DNA of 64,000 nucleotides, taken from assembly GCA_944739405.2 (NCBI GenBank), contig OX123200.2, forward strand, positions 8,448,761-8,512,760, given 5' to 3'. The stretch comes from Euclidia mi (Eukaryota; Arthropoda; Insecta; Lepidoptera; Erebidae). The notes under the pieces are model-generated. The model was not told the DNA's origin and made no database searches. It saw only the letters and a list, made by a program, of their open reading frames with translations. Each line of letters begins with the position of its first letter. The first letter of the stretch is position 1. Made by a program: the position numbers and the translations under genes. Positions 10,594 to 22,044 of the stretch are shown piece after piece.

Positions 10594-10800
10594 TCTTAAT
10601 ATATAAAATCCTTGCGTTACTGACTGACTGACAGACACGCTACAGCCGAAACTATTAGGCGCAGGAAGCTGAAATTTGGCATGTATGTTCCTTAGGGACC
10701 GTAGAGGTGTACTAAGACGGGATTTCCCGAAATTCCCACGGGATCGGGCAAAACGGGAAATTCGAAAATATGTGCGTGCGAAGCCGCTGGCGTCGACTAG
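10594..10800 (+). mobile_element. Short non-autonomous Helitron, copy B
   Basis: It runs from TCTTAATATATAAAATCC to CGTCGACTAG and is followed by T. It is the same family as 1126-1332 with only a few differences. Confidence 0.8.
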
Positions 10801-11832
10801 TCTTAAATATAGATGTTAATAGCTTTCGTCCTTTCACTTTAAATTATACATTAGTTGCCTTTGAAATTAAAGATACTTAATTTTAAACGCATGTGGACTA
10901 ATTTAAAAGAATATAATGCGAAGATGTAAAATGTTTTGCACTATCTGCTTGTGCCAAAAATATTTTTTTGCAAAATGAAAGTTTGCTCCGTATGACCTAG
11001 GAAAATAAATTATCTCGTCAATGCCATCACAGTTCAAAAGTTATTGATATTTTCAAGATCTACGTGATTGAAGTATGTATATAATTGATTACAGACAGAT
11101 CTAATGCTCAGTACCACCCCATACACTTACGAAATCCATCATTCGTCCACCAATACAATCAATTAAACGAACAAAGCCGGGGCTTATAGCAAGTTAGCCA
11201 CAGTATACCTTTATTAAGGACAATTTCATTCACCTGATTATCTTAGTGAGGGACCTATTGATTTCCCAAGGGCACTCCAATAATCTATTCGGTAATACCC
11301 TACTACATCCGATTATTATAATTATTATAAATTAAGGTGCCCTTGTAGTTCAGCTTTATGGTTATTATCATGACCACGGTAGTATTACGGAAGCAGAAAT
11401 TAGGTAATGAGGGTTTATATCGTGTTTTATTCGTATACCTTGCTTAATATTCAGTTTGGAAGAAAATTTATTAAATTTTGAATATACCTTGTAATACTGG
11501 TAATAGAAATGACAGTCTTTTTCGGAGAAAAGGAACGCACAATATAGATATAAATTCTCTATTTTTACCGAGAAATTGATTCCAATCTGCCTAATGCAGA
11601 GTAACTCGTAATAAATTGTTATAGAGAAGGCCATACATTGAGGATTTAACTAGCCGTATGTTTAAAATTCTGAACTAATGTTAAACAGCTGCCAGTCTCG
11701 CACAGTGGCAAGTGAGAGCTGTCATGCTAACAAGTCAAAGGCCACGATAGTTTCATCTACAAACAATACATGACACTGCTCCTTGTTTGTCTATTATTTT
11801 TTATGAAGAGACAGACAATTGATTATTGTTCC
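10801..11832. other. No gene or element recognised
   Basis: Unique-looking AT-rich sequence. If the upstream RGK exons lie beyond the left edge of the window, this is intronic. Confidence 0.4.
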
Positions 11833-12204
11833 TATCATCATCCTCATCCTCTTAGCGTTATGCCAGTTTCAAACTGGGGTCCGCTTTCTAGTCTAACCAG
11901 ATTTGGCTGAATATTAGCTTTTCCACGCAGCGACTGCCTGTCTGACCTCCGCAACCCAATAGCTATATTCCATGGTTTAGACTAGTGCCAGTTAAGAAGG
12001 TACTGACGCCCTATAACGATTGTCAAATATCTTCATGACAACCGGGACCGACGGCTTAACGTGCTTTCCGAGACACGGGACAAGGGATAATTAACAATTC
12101 AATACGCACATAACTCCGAAAAGTCACTAGTGCGCGCCGTGGATTCCAACCCAATGCCCTCTGCATGGCAGTCTGTTGGTTTCTCCACTAGGCTATCACT
12201 GCCG
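11833..12204 (-). mobile_element. tRNA-derived SINE, near full length
   Basis: On the minus strand the head contains an A box TAGCCTAGTGG (12195-12185) and a B box GGTTGGAATCC (12151-12141), the internal RNA polymerase III promoter of a tRNA-derived SINE. The body runs through a conserved block with ccgtcggtcccggttgtcat and the tail ends in a GAT-type repeat near 11833-11850. Related copies lie at 27648, 32716 and 38795. Confidence 0.75.
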
Positions 12205-12294
12205 ATTATTGATCCTATGATTATATCTAAATATCACAAAAACACTGTAATGCAGCACACATTCTTTGACACCCTTTTTTTTTTAGTATCTTTC

Positions 12295-12531
12295 GTCCGT
12301 GTGGTGACGGATTAAGAATACGAATTGTCACCACCCCATATCATCCCATGGGTGTCGTAAGAGCCGACAGAGGGAGCATATTATGCAGAGAACAGCATTG
12401 TAAGAGAAGGAAAACTTGATACAAACCCTGTACCAACCCGTCTGGCCAGCGTGGTATAGTAGGCCAATTCCTCCTTTCAAAGGAGAGGCCTAGTCCAGCA
12501 GTGGACTGTAAAAAGGCTGATGATGATGATG
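12295..12531 (+). mobile_element. SINE-like element with (GAT)n tail, intronic
   Basis: The body contains accccatatcatcccatggg and tccagcagtggactg and ends in five GAT units. Direct repeats atctttc at 12288-12294 and 12532-12538 look like a 7-bp target-site duplication. Related copies lie at 22982-23203 (-), 32893-33124 (-) and 33268-33352 (+). The insert sits 111 bp upstream of the RGK exon and so probably within the last intron. Confidence 0.65.
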
Positions 12532-12642
12532 ATCTTTCCAACATTGTTGCCCCCAACTTGAGCGAAATCGCAAGATTGCCCACATTTTGCCATTCTTTCC
12601 TTTTGGGTGTTCATTTTTATAATAATCTCTTTTTCTCAACAG

Positions 12643-12920
12643 ACGGCAAATGCCTGGCGTGCACCTACAAGGCGAAATTCATAGAAGTATCAGTTGGTAT
12701 AAACCACAACGTGGATGAATTGGTTGTGGGCATCCTGAACCAGATCCGGCTAAAACGGCAGCAATACTCCGCAGAGGGTGGCAGAGAGTCTTCGCCAGCC
12801 CATTGGTACAAGTCTAGAGGTGTTGTCCGTGCAAGCATGAAGGCCAGGCAGATGTTCACATGGATTTTTGGGAAGGAAGACTCAAAGTTCAAAAACTGTG
12901 AGAATCTCCATGTCCTGTGA
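12643..12920 (+). CDS. RGK-family small GTPase, last coding exon
   Basis: RGK proteins (Rad, Rem, Gem/Kir) are Ras-like GTPases that act at the plasma membrane and inhibit voltage-gated calcium channels. This exon encodes about 91 residues: KCLACTYKAKFIEVSVGINH then NVDELVVGILNQIRLK, the end of the G domain with the KFIE-S block (G5 position), then a basic C-terminal extension (KSRGVVRASMKARQMF) and the conserved terminal motif CENLHVL before TGA. The acceptor is a pyrimidine-rich ttttctcaacag ending at 12642, and the intron is phase 1. Upstream exons with the P-loop were not found and probably lie left of the window. The upstream ATG at 12501 is inside a SINE and intron and is not a real start. 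No stops or frameshifts are present, so the gene is likely functional. Confidence 0.9.
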
Positions 12921-13973
12921 GTGGAAAATGACGGACCGGTGTTCGTCTAAGACAATGAGACTTGAGTAACAACAGTATTGTGACGTAAGTTAGTGTATTG
13001 TTTGTTTATAAATGTGAAAATTGTACTGTTGGTTATGGCAACTGATTCTGGCAAGTAGCTAAGCGAAACTGTGAGAACGAACGCTTCACGAACGTTTTCG
13101 TTTAAGAAGCAATTACTTAGGAATGTCGTTGGCAGCTCGTACACGGCACACCAGTATAATTAAATTTGTTAGCTGTTGTTATAAAGAGCTATAGTCGGTG
13201 ACTCCAGCGTCTCGTTGATCTACTGGCTACTACTGGTTTAAGGGTTACCATAAAATGTCGAATACTTTTCCCAGGTCAGTAATATATGCAATAATACAAT
13301 CTAGTCTGATTTCAATTAGAAGAATTTGCCTGCGGGGCCAATGAGAAGAAAGGTTTTGAATACAGAATGATTTTTAAAAATAACGAATAACTACTTGGCT
13401 CATTCAAATTGAACGTATTTTTGACATCTAACCAAACGTCAGATGACGTAACCAGCAGTGTTGCCAACCAAAAAAAATGTAATGCCAAATATAAAATTGG
13501 TATATTCACTAGTCGTTACGTGCCAATTTGAGAGAATTTAATAATATTATTAAATAGTTAAGTTTATATGTACCTATTTAAGATAGATAACGCATATAAG
13601 TGAGACATCAGTATTTTCCCAAATACTTTTAATATATCATTAAAATGACGTATCAGCAATATATAAAAATAAGTGATAATATAATATATCATGTAGATAT
13701 ATATATTGTATTGTATAATATATGCTAACGTTATTGGACCATGCGTACTTATTTATATTAATGGTAACGAATGTCGTATATCGTATAGATTATATAGTCA
13801 GACACACCAATGTTATATCTATGTATGTAGTCTGTATAAATTATATTTAAAACAAAATCTTCGTGTAAGTAAAACCAGTATCACTATAAAATATAGAATA
13901 GATCATTGGAGTACAAAACATCTGAAACAGTTTGATTTTTTTCAACGGCCTTATTCTGCTACAGAACAGTCTT
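12921..13973 (+). other. 3' flank, possibly 3' UTR, of the RGK gene
   Basis: Mostly unique sequence with no other gene seen. The first AATAAA after the stop is near 14386, so the transcript end cannot be placed from sequence alone. Confidence 0.35.
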
Positions 13974-14141
13974 TAACCTAATGGAAGGAAAGAGAAACCC
14001 ACCACGCACCCTCGGATTGACCACCCAACTATTGCAATAGAAATAGGTTGACAATACCGAACTCCTAAGGATAAGGGATATAAGAATGGTATGGGTTCCA
14101 GGAAGATACCTGATTTGCAGTAGCCCGCTGTATGCGCCGAC
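13974..14141 (-). mobile_element. Truncated copy of the 63096-63391 MITE
   Basis: It begins taacctaatggaagg, the terminal repeat of the element at 63096-63391, and matches that element's right half in inverse orientation up to the word cgccgactattctt, just short of its hairpin. Short palindromic repeats agaaggaatctatcttct follow at about 14156-14210. Confidence 0.7.
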
Positions 14142-15504
14142 TATTCTTGTAATAGAAGGAATCTATCTTCTAATTCTTCTCATAGAAGGAATCTATCTTC
14201 TAATAGAAGAAAGAAAAGTCGAACAATTTCATGGGTATCTTAGTACAATACATGCTAGTAATTGATTTTAGCGATAAGGCAATTTATTCTCTTCTTATAT
14301 GAAAGATTCCGGCAAATATTTTGTGATGGTATTACTTTCTTATTTCTTTCTTTATTTGGTGTGTAAAATACCTAAAATAATTAAATAAATTTGATACTGG
14401 TTTTGCTTACATTAAAATTTCTAAGCCGTTTAATTTTACAACAGCAAAACTATCGTCCTAACACATTTGTACCATTGTTATGTTATACAATCAAAATGAT
14501 CCAGGGTCCATTGTATTCCTTCCATCCATGCCAAAACCTACTCATTTATCGTAAAAAATATTTATAGCACCTAAATTTAAATTTAAGATCTTTTTCTAAC
14601 AACTACTATTGGTAAAATACTATTCGAAATAAAATACTAACTTCAATTTAGAAGAATCTTCGTTTTTAAATAAACTGTTAGAAATTGGCGATTTTTTTCA
14701 CATTATCTAGTTTGAGCAACATTGTTTTGGTCAAAGCGGTTAACTATCTTTGATACGATGAATGCAAAAATATCGTTACGTGAGGAAGGAAATATTTTCC
14801 AACAGTTTTCAACTGGTTGAATAGCCTGTTTATGTAATCAAACTCAATTTATTCGGTAACCAACTAATACGTCTTCAGTACTTTGAATTTGAGTCTATAT
14901 TCAAAGAAAAACCATCTTACATCAAGTAATTCCAAAATCTTTATTCACATAATTTAAGAGAATCGAATTCAATGTGCTTACTTACGTAAAACTGTCTCTT
15001 CTATTCTATACCTTTTGACCACCATAGTCACGTATATGTGGCAAGCCAAAAAGAACCCAGCACACTATGTTTTGGGTACATTTTGGGTTTGTCACAATAA
15101 TTGTCGTCTATACATGACTGGGGTGGCCAAAGAAATAAAAATAAGTTACCTAAAACTTACTAAACATTATTTATAGGATTGTATATAATGAATGCGAATG
15201 CACTTAAGGATTTGATGTTGTATTGATTAAAAATAATGAAGTAAGTGATACCTTTATACATGTTCAATGTACTGTGGTAAGTCTTGTACTCATATTAACC
15301 GATTGTAATACATGTGAATTTAAATGATGTGATTGTAAAATCAATTGTTGAACAAAAAAATCAAGAAGTGTAATTAAAAAAAATCTTCTTATTTGATGTG
15401 AAGGACACAACACATAACGTCAATGATGGAATAACTAAGGGTTTCTTTTATTGTGGTCTATAGTTTATTTTCTTAATTAACTTAGTTGGTATGGACTGCA
15501 CAGA
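14142..15504. other. Unique-looking AT-rich sequence
   Basis: No gene, SINE or LINE was recognised apart from the short agaagg repeats at its left edge. It could include RGK 3' UTR or intergenic DNA. Confidence 0.35.
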
Positions 15505-15839
15505 TAGTATAGTGACTTAAGCGGTTGAATTACAGCTTACCGCGCTGGATGTTGCTGGTTTCTTCGCTCGGGACAACACTATGTGATGCACAAATGTTGT
15601 TTCGAGTCTAAGTCCGGTCCTGTGTCCGTATCGGCAGAAAAATAAAAAAATAAAAACCCTGTGCTACTGGATTTATTTCTAGTGCAGAAGCTGTCATAAC
15701 AATATAATAACCTTTTAACACCTAGGCTTATTCCCAGTAGTCCCCTATAGCCCTGTCCCCCGGGGTGACAGCTGGGCCAACACCTGGCCCACTTTGGAAA
15801 CTTCGTCATTTTTGTTAACAATTCATTTTATAATCACTT
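15505..15839 (+). mobile_element. Decayed tRNA-related SINE
   Basis: The stretch atagtgacttaagcggttga followed by acagcttaccgcgctgg and ctggtttcttcgctcgggac has the layout of a tRNA-derived SINE head, with a damaged B box. An internal block gcacaaatgttgtttcgagtc follows. The 3' limit is uncertain. Confidence 0.5.
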
Positions 15840-16948
15840 TGTCTGTATTGTGAATAATGTCCAAGAACTTAAAGTCAAGTCCTCAGTAAAATTTATTATT
15901 AAGTATCCAAAACACCACGACTGATCGACACCAAAAACATTATATTACGTAACCCTATATCTTCTGTATATGTCTTTTGAATTACGATTCAAAACAGTGC
16001 CTTTTTATTGTTAAAATGTATTGTAATACCTGTGCTATTTTATTGATAATTTGTGAATGTATTTAATACCTCTTGTCCTAGATGTCGTTACAGTATACTT
16101 TTCCATTGTTAGTACTTAAATATTATTGATTCGTATAATATTGCTTACTTATATATCTCGTGCATATACAACGCAAAAGCGATAAATCTTAGTGTATCGT
16201 TGCAGCAATTATAGATATTACCCGGGGCAATGCTAGAAATACCTCTTACCCGGGTAATTTCTATAATGCGCAAGTGACAGGCATTGCCAGTTCCTTAAGT
16301 CAGGTATATTCATGTATTTGTGGATAGCGGAATTAATTTTGTAAATAGGATATTAATAGTATTATTATATGCATTTTGCAAAATGTATGAGCTTTCAATT
16401 GTATTAGAGGGCCTAGGCAAGGCGTTTCAGTGGTGAATCATTGCCGAGCAACAATTTTGATTACTATTCTCTTCTTTGAAGTGTTGAAGGAAAAATTATG
16501 TAGGTGATCATTGTAATCATTAAGACAGAATTTATTGATACTAAATTAACGTCATTTTATACCAACTATTCAATTACAAGTTGTGGTTAATAGTTAATAT
16601 TATTATACACGCAACTAACCTTATACTACTATTAAGGAACATGCGAATGCCACAGATAACAGAAATAAGCTTTTGACAACTTTGACCGGATGATTGACCA
16701 CTTGAACATGTCAGAGTGTGTGTAGGCCTTTAAGAATATTATCATTATTGTAACATACTGTAGCTAGTGTTTATTGTAAATAAACTGATTGACAATAAAT
16801 TTGAATACTTTAAGTGGTTATGCATAATTTCCTTTTCTGAGAATTCACTTTTGATTTAGGCGTCCGAGCAGGCCCTCTTCACTTTGCACTTTATATTGCT
16901 AGCAATAAACAGACGAGCTAATTGACCCTGTGTTCAAAGAGCTCATAT
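15840..16948. other. Unique-looking AT-rich sequence with one hairpin
   Basis: No gene was recognised. The stretch contains the hairpin at 16209-16266. AATAAA-type signals occur near 16780-16800. Confidence 0.35.
16209..16266. repeat. Hairpin with 18-bp stem and 22-nt loop
   Basis: The left arm ttatagatattacccggg (16209-16226) pairs with cccgggtaatttctataa (16249-16266) with one mismatch, and pairing partly continues outward. It would fold on DNA or RNA. Its role is unknown. Confidence 0.7.
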
Positions 16949-17193
16949 GTATACATAGAGAGGAATGCCCCTCATAACGAATGTCTTATGGGCGCTCTGA
17001 AGACAAACTTTCTGTGACCCAAATTGCCGCTCGGTAGCGTGGTAGTCGCGCTGTGACAGCTGTTTCTACTAGAGTAAGAGAGACGGAGAACGACGCCAGC
17101 GCCGCCAACGGCGCCACTACGAACTAAACTGGAGACAGTCCCCACTTGGAAACGGCACACGAAATCCTTAAGAACTGTGCTTCTATGTAAATC
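16949..17193 (+). mobile_element. MITE family M3, copy 1 of 3
   Basis: Shared by 21803-22044 and 61302-61550, all in + orientation. The body includes gaagacaaactttctgtgac and gagaacgacgccagcgccgc. The ends carry inverted repeats near atttacatagaagcgc. There is no coding capacity. This copy has a rearranged left end. Confidence 0.6.
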
Positions 17194-17591
17194 TATATTC
17201 GTTGCCGTGGTAAGTGGTACTTACCAGATGGTAAGTGGTAACCCCTCATAAAAGACACTGTGAGTGCTAAATATTACCAAGCTGCTGCATTTCACGAGGA
17301 TGGTAAAATTAATAGGAGTAGGAGTGATACGAGGGTGAAGGAATAGAGGATGGCAGGTATTTTCAGTACTCTCCGGACGAAATGCAACAGTATAGTTACC
17401 GTTGGTTTACTACGATATTTTGTGAGAGGATAGAACTTCCAGGGTCGAGCCGGTCAAAAAATCAGGAAGGCTCTTACCTACAAAGTAGGTAGTTGACGTC
17501 AGCGTCGTCAGCAGAATGAGTGCCTACAATCAACATTTTTTCATACACGACTGTGCGCATTTCTACGTCCCGGCCTAGGTCTTACCTACAG
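17194..17591. other. No gene or element recognised
   Basis: Contains repeated gtaagtggta phrases near 17207-17240. It ends where the LINE begins. Confidence 0.35.
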
Positions 17592-17623
17592 ATTTCAATA
17601 TTAATATACTGGATAGTTCACCA

Positions 17624-18523
17624 ATGACTAGTAGGCTTTTAAATCTTTTTAAATCATTTAATTTGACAAATTTATTTCTTGAACCTACTAGAATAACTGC
17701 ATCATCTTCTACTTGTCTTGACAATATATTTAGTAATCATACAGTATCACATAAATTAGTTACTACTGACTTAACTTCGGATCACTGTGGTCAATTGGCA
17801 GGATTTTCATATATAAATGATAATGCAGTACGTAAGGTGACAGTTAGGCCATTACCTAGGTATAAATTTAATGAGTTTAGGAACAAAATTTTAATAGGTA
17901 TGAATCCTGATATGATGGAGCTTAAGTCACCAAATAAGTTTTATGATACTATGTTTAATTTAGTTCACAACGAATTTAGAAGTACTTTTAAAACCAAGGA
18001 AAAAGTAATCAAGGAGTCTAGAGCATTTAGTGAGTGGGCTACTGTAGGTATTTATAAAAGCAGAGCAAGGTATGAAGTGTGTTGTATGGTATGAAGAAAT
18101 ACAATTTTGATGCGAGCTTCACTGAGTATGTCAGAAATTATTCAAAAATATTTAAAAAGGTATGCAATATAGCTAAGGCATGTTTCGTAACTGATAAAAT
18201 TAGAAACTCTTCTAATAAAGTTAAGGCCACATGGCAAGCTATTAACGGGCAAGGCAACCTTTAGGAATACCAATTTTAACTTGCTAGATAATAATAAAAT
18301 GATTAATAATGACGAGGAAGTCGCACTCGCATTCAATAATTTTTTTGCTAGCATACCTATTGCTACTACTATAGGTCTAAACTCATCAGCTTCAGTCGCA
18401 GTAAATTTATTAGAATCTAGTGTAGAAAAATGTAATGTATTATTTAAATTCAGTCCTATTAGTTCTACTGACATTATAAACACTTTCCAATCTCTAGAAT
18501 CTAAGAATACGGGTGATCTTTAG
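17624..18523 (+). pseudogene. LINE copy 1: endonuclease end and linker
   Basis: Three overlapping frames (17624-18094, 18079-18264, 18281-18523) continue one protein: the end of the endonuclease with TSDHCG, then a linker with GIYKSRAR, MKKYNFDASFTEYV and ALAFNNFFASIPIATTIG. The linker matches LINE copy 2 residue blocks such as GIYKSRAKLFELYGMK. Two frameshifts and a TAG after NTGDL mark it as dead. Confidence 0.8.
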
Positions 18524-18578
18524 GGAATATCTGTGAAGATTCTGAAAAGTATAATAGATATAGTAGCACCTTATCTAA

Positions 18579-19152
18579 TGCTCGGGCCACACTACCTTAC
18601 CGTCTACCGGGCTGTTACCGCCATAATTATGGCAATAAATTACCGTTAAATTACTGCGTGAAGTCGTGTGGTTACACTAGAGTTTACCGAGATATGCCAA
18701 TAAACTAGGCGGTAAAAATATCATTTTTCAAGATGGCGGATGAAGCTGCAGCTGTTTGGTATTTTATGAGTGCCAATTATTTTAACATGAATCTTTTAAA
18801 ATTTTTAGCTTTCTGTCGGGTATCCCAGAGAGACGGTTCGGATTGCAATAACTCCAAAAATTCGAGCGCTTTTTCATTTGACCACTCCATATCGGTAGAT
18901 AGTGTAGATACGTGCGTCGTCGTCGAACTCGTGTTGCACACTGAACAAACGGTAGTGTGGCCACAAACGCAATAATTACTGCGGTAATCTTCTTTGATGT
19001 GCGAAAAAGACCGCCGCCGGAGCTATTGCCTACCGGCATATGCCATATTGATTGGCATTGTAAAATTATGGCCATAAATCGCGGTTACACCTAGGCGTTG
19101 TTGAAATTATGGCAATAATTATTGGCATATCCCGGTAGTGTAGCCCGACGGT
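18579..19152. mobile_element. PIF/Harbinger-like MITE inserted in LINE copy 1 (TAA duplication)
   Basis: The insert is flanked by TAA at 18576-18578 and 19153-19155. Its ends, tgctcgggccacactacc and (inverted) ccgtcgggctacactacc, match at 14 of 18 positions. Removing the insert and one TAA restores the LINE frame as APYLSNLFNKC, equivalent to APYLSIIFNQC in LINE copy 2. A 3-bp TAA/TTA target and these ends suit PIF/Harbinger. Confidence 0.8.
18777..18890 (-). pseudogene. MADF-like domain start inside the Harbinger MITE
   Basis: From an ATG at 18890-18888 the minus frame reads MEWSNEKALEFLELLQSEPS then LWDTRQKAKNFKRFMLK before a TAA at 18779-18777. This has the pattern of an MADF (Myb/SANT-like) DNA-binding domain start: a first helix, then EPSLWD. 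PIF/Harbinger elements carry a second gene with such a domain, which binds element ends. Only 37 codons survive, about half a domain. It is a fossil of the autonomous parent or a captured exon. Confidence 0.65.
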
Positions 19153-19159
19153 AAGTAAC

Positions 19160-19582
19160 TTGTTCAATAAGTGTATAGAATCAGGCGATTTTCCAGATTT
19201 AATGAAACATAGTAGGATAATACCTCTGTTTAAATCCGGCAGTAAGACTGATCCTAGTAATTATAGGCCAATTTCAATACTACCTACTTTTAGTAAAATC
19301 TTTGAAAAGATAATACTCAAGCAACTTCTGAAGCACTTTAATTTAAACAGCCTCCTTCATACTGAGCAATACGGTTTTACTAAGGGTCACTCGACGACGG
19401 ATGCAGGAGTAGCTTTACTCAAACACATCTACAATGCATGGGAGAACTCTCAGAATGCTATTGGTGTGTTTTGCGACCTTTCGAAAGTATTCAATTGTGT
19501 CTGCCATGATACGCTCTTATGCAAACTTAAACATTACTGCGTCCAGACTAAAGCATTGGATGTTATTAAGGCATTTATTTAA
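19160..19582 (+). pseudogene. LINE copy 1: reverse transcriptase, N-terminal half
   Basis: Reads RIIPLFKSGSKTDPSNYRPI then SILPTFSKIFEKIIL, LLHTEQYGFTKGHSTTDAGV and GVFCDLSKVFNCVCHDTLL. These are reverse transcriptase fingers and motif A, where the usual AFD is VFN here (DLSKAFDCV in related elements), so the catalytic motif is damaged. It ends in a frameshift near 19580. Confidence 0.85.
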
Positions 19583-19641
19583 ATAACAGAATCCAATGTG
19601 TAGAAATAAATGGCTCGAAATCCAGTGGCGTACCAGTACAA

Positions 19642-20562
19642 TTGGGAGTGCCGCAGGGTAGTATCCTAGGGCCTTTCCTGTTTTTAGTTTACATAAATGA
19701 TTTGCCATTTTACCTGAGAAATATTTGTGACGTGGTATTGTTTGCTGACGATACTTCATTGATATTTAAAGTAGATAGAAATAAGGAAAACTTTACCGAA
19801 ATAAACAGTGCTCTTATTCAGGTGACTAAATGGTTTACTGTAAACAACTTAGTACTGAACGCCAGAAAAACCAAATGTGTTAAGTTTGCTTTGCCCAACG
19901 TCAGAAACCTTGGTCCTAACATAGTTTTAAATGGTGATGTACTGGAAACAACTGAATCTACATTGTTTCTAGGAATAACACTTGATTCAAAGTTACAATG
20001 GGGCGCACACATTACATATCTGTCAGCGAAACTTAGTTCGGCTGCTTATGCCATTAAGAAGGTGCGCAATTTAACAGATGTCGATACGGCTAGATTGGTA
20101 TATTTTGGCTATTTTCATAGTGTTATGTCTTATAGCATATTACTATGGGGTAGAGCTGCTGATATCGAAATATTGCAAAAAGGGGCAGTTCGGGCCATTT
20201 ACCAATTACGAACAAGAGTTTCGCTCAAAGAAAGATTCAAGGAAATCCGTATTCTAACAGTAGCGTCTCAGTATATTTATGCTAGTGTTATGCATGTACG
20301 TAAAAATATAAATTCATATTCAAAGAATAGTGATATACACTCTATAAATACAAGAAATAGACATAAATTATGTGTTCCGTATTTCCGTTTGTGCAAAACT
20401 CATAGTTCTTTTATAGGACTTAGTATACGTATCTACAAGATACCGATAAGTATTTTGGACTTGCCTTTTAACGCATTTCAGATAAAGATTAAAAATGACC
20501 TAATGCAAAAGGCATATTATAATTTAAATGAATATCTGAATGACAAATGCGCTTGGAAATAA
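19642..20562 (+). pseudogene. LINE copy 1: reverse transcriptase palm, thumb and C terminus
   Basis: A 306-codon frame begins GVPQGSILGPFLFLVYINDL, continues with the catalytic VVLFADDTSLIF (ADD at residues about 35-37), LGITLDSKLQWGAHI and a C-terminal region with RAVRAIYQLRTR-like and NTRNRHKLCVPYFRL blocks. It is intact in itself but separated from motif A by a frameshift, and the 5' half is missing. RNA-templated DNA synthesis would be its original role. Confidence 0.85.
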
Positions 20563-20572
20563 TGTTTCATAA

Positions 20573-20575
<3 letters not shown>

Positions 20576-20634
<59 letters not shown>
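20576..20634. repeat. (AT)n microsatellite
   Basis: About 29 uninterrupted AT units just after the LINE copy 1 stop codon, within its 3' UTR. Confidence 0.95.
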
Positions 20635-20638
<4 letters not shown>

Positions 20639-21802
20639 ATAGGTAGATGATAACTTTCATGACATGTAATTAAATATTATTCCATTCCAATTAAAATCAT
20701 GTAAATGATAGTTTTTGGAATCGCCACCACATTACTAAATGTCACTCATCTCGTTAGATACTTTTTATTTGTTATCTTTTTTTATAATGTATTATAATCG
20801 TGTAGCCAATCAGTTCGATCGGTGGTTATATTTCAAAAAGTATCATGTCAATCAAATATAGGTACTACATTTGCATTTTGCACGCGTTCCACAAATTTAT
20901 GATAATATTAACGCTCTGGAAAATGCAGGTAATTCGCGTTCATGGTCTGTATACCAACAGATTGTCCATTACTGCCGGTTCGTGTACCGTTGTCGTCATG
21001 CTCACTAAAATGTCATTTCTTGTGGTGGCGTCGTGTGTCGGGTCATCCCTGTCCCTCTGATATGGCGAGAGGGATGATGGCTTGCCCAAGCGTCATACTC
21101 GTGAACGGGTGCTACTTGCGGTGACTGGTCGATGTCAGTCTTACGGGCTGGTATTACATTTTTAACATTAAACTGTATCATTTCTATCATGGTTCTGAAC
21201 GTTTGCGCGGATTGCCTGCATTATTAGGTACTTAATGTAAGTGGATGCTCCTGTTTCACCATGTCTATTTTCAGGAGGCTAATTATATGAACATAAAAAT
21301 TTTACTAGATTATGCTTGAGTATTAAGTAGAGTAAATATATACAAATGACATAGAAGGTGTAACAGTTGCAGCACCTTACAAAATTTAAATTTTTATGTA
21401 TTATGCAAAAGCTGGCGATGAAAAAGAGTGACCTTGAGTTTTATTGCTCGTTCTTTCTCATGGTTCTACGCCCTTGCTTTGCGAACGTGGCAGTAAATGT
21501 AAATGTAGAAGCTTTAAGTAATTATTTTTTTAAATTTGACGTTCATAAGTGTCACTTTGTGATTTAAATGAATAAAGGATTTTGACTTTGACTTTGACAG
21601 AAGTGTGTCATACGGTTTCCACATGATCTTGCTTCGAGTATTTTCGTGTGAGGCACCGAATATGCCTTAATTTCGGTGGTAAGTCTAAGTGGAAATCTAA
21701 GTTCACTCAAGAGAGCTCACACTAACCGCCGTATTCAATATCCGTCCAATTCATAATAATAATGTATCTATGGATTTGGAGATTAGACAAAGAGACAAAC
21801 AA

Positions 21803-22044
21803 AGAGGCGCATTTCATATGGGCGCTTTGAAGACAAACTTTCTGTGACTCAAATCGCCGCTTGGTGGCGTGGCAGTCGCGCTGCGGCAGCTATCTCTCTC
21901 TCTTCTCCAGTGTATCTTAACTACGAGAGCGAGAAAGACGAAGAACGACGCCAGCGCCGCCAACGACGCCAACTACGAACAAAACTGGAGTCCCCACTTG
22001 GAATCGGCACACGAATTCCTTAAGAACTGCACTTCTATGCAAAT
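21803..22044 (+). mobile_element. MITE family M3, copy 2 of 3
   Basis: Begins agaggcgcatttcat and carries the same body as 16949-17193 and 61302-61550 with scattered differences, ending near gcacttctatgcaaat. Confidence 0.65.

Larger units (their letters stand above)
17592..21598 (+). mobile_element. LINE copy 1 (CR1/Jockey-group non-LTR), 5'-truncated, disrupted
   Basis: The element starts inside the endonuclease domain (DFNINILDSS, EPTRITASSSTCLDNIF) and runs through a linker and reverse transcriptase to a stop at 20560-20562. A long 3' UTR resembles that of LINE copy 2, and the tail is TTTGACT repeats at about 21573-21598. The frame is broken by shifts near 18075 and 18265, a stop near 18523, a 574-bp MITE at 18579-19152 and a shift near 19580. 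It is the same family as 48936-53330 and is not active. Confidence 0.85.

Noticed and set aside
12501..12642. Upstream ATG giving a 139-residue protein with the RGK exon
   Set aside because: The added N terminus is read from the SINE tail (a run of Asp codons from GAT repeats) and intron. A good acceptor at 12642 shows where the exon starts.
13706..13981. 91-codon open frame
   Set aside because: Low-complexity AT-rich translation running into a MITE end; no support.
16249..16266. Rho-independent bacterial terminator
   Set aside because: The hairpin has no T run and the setting is an insect genome.
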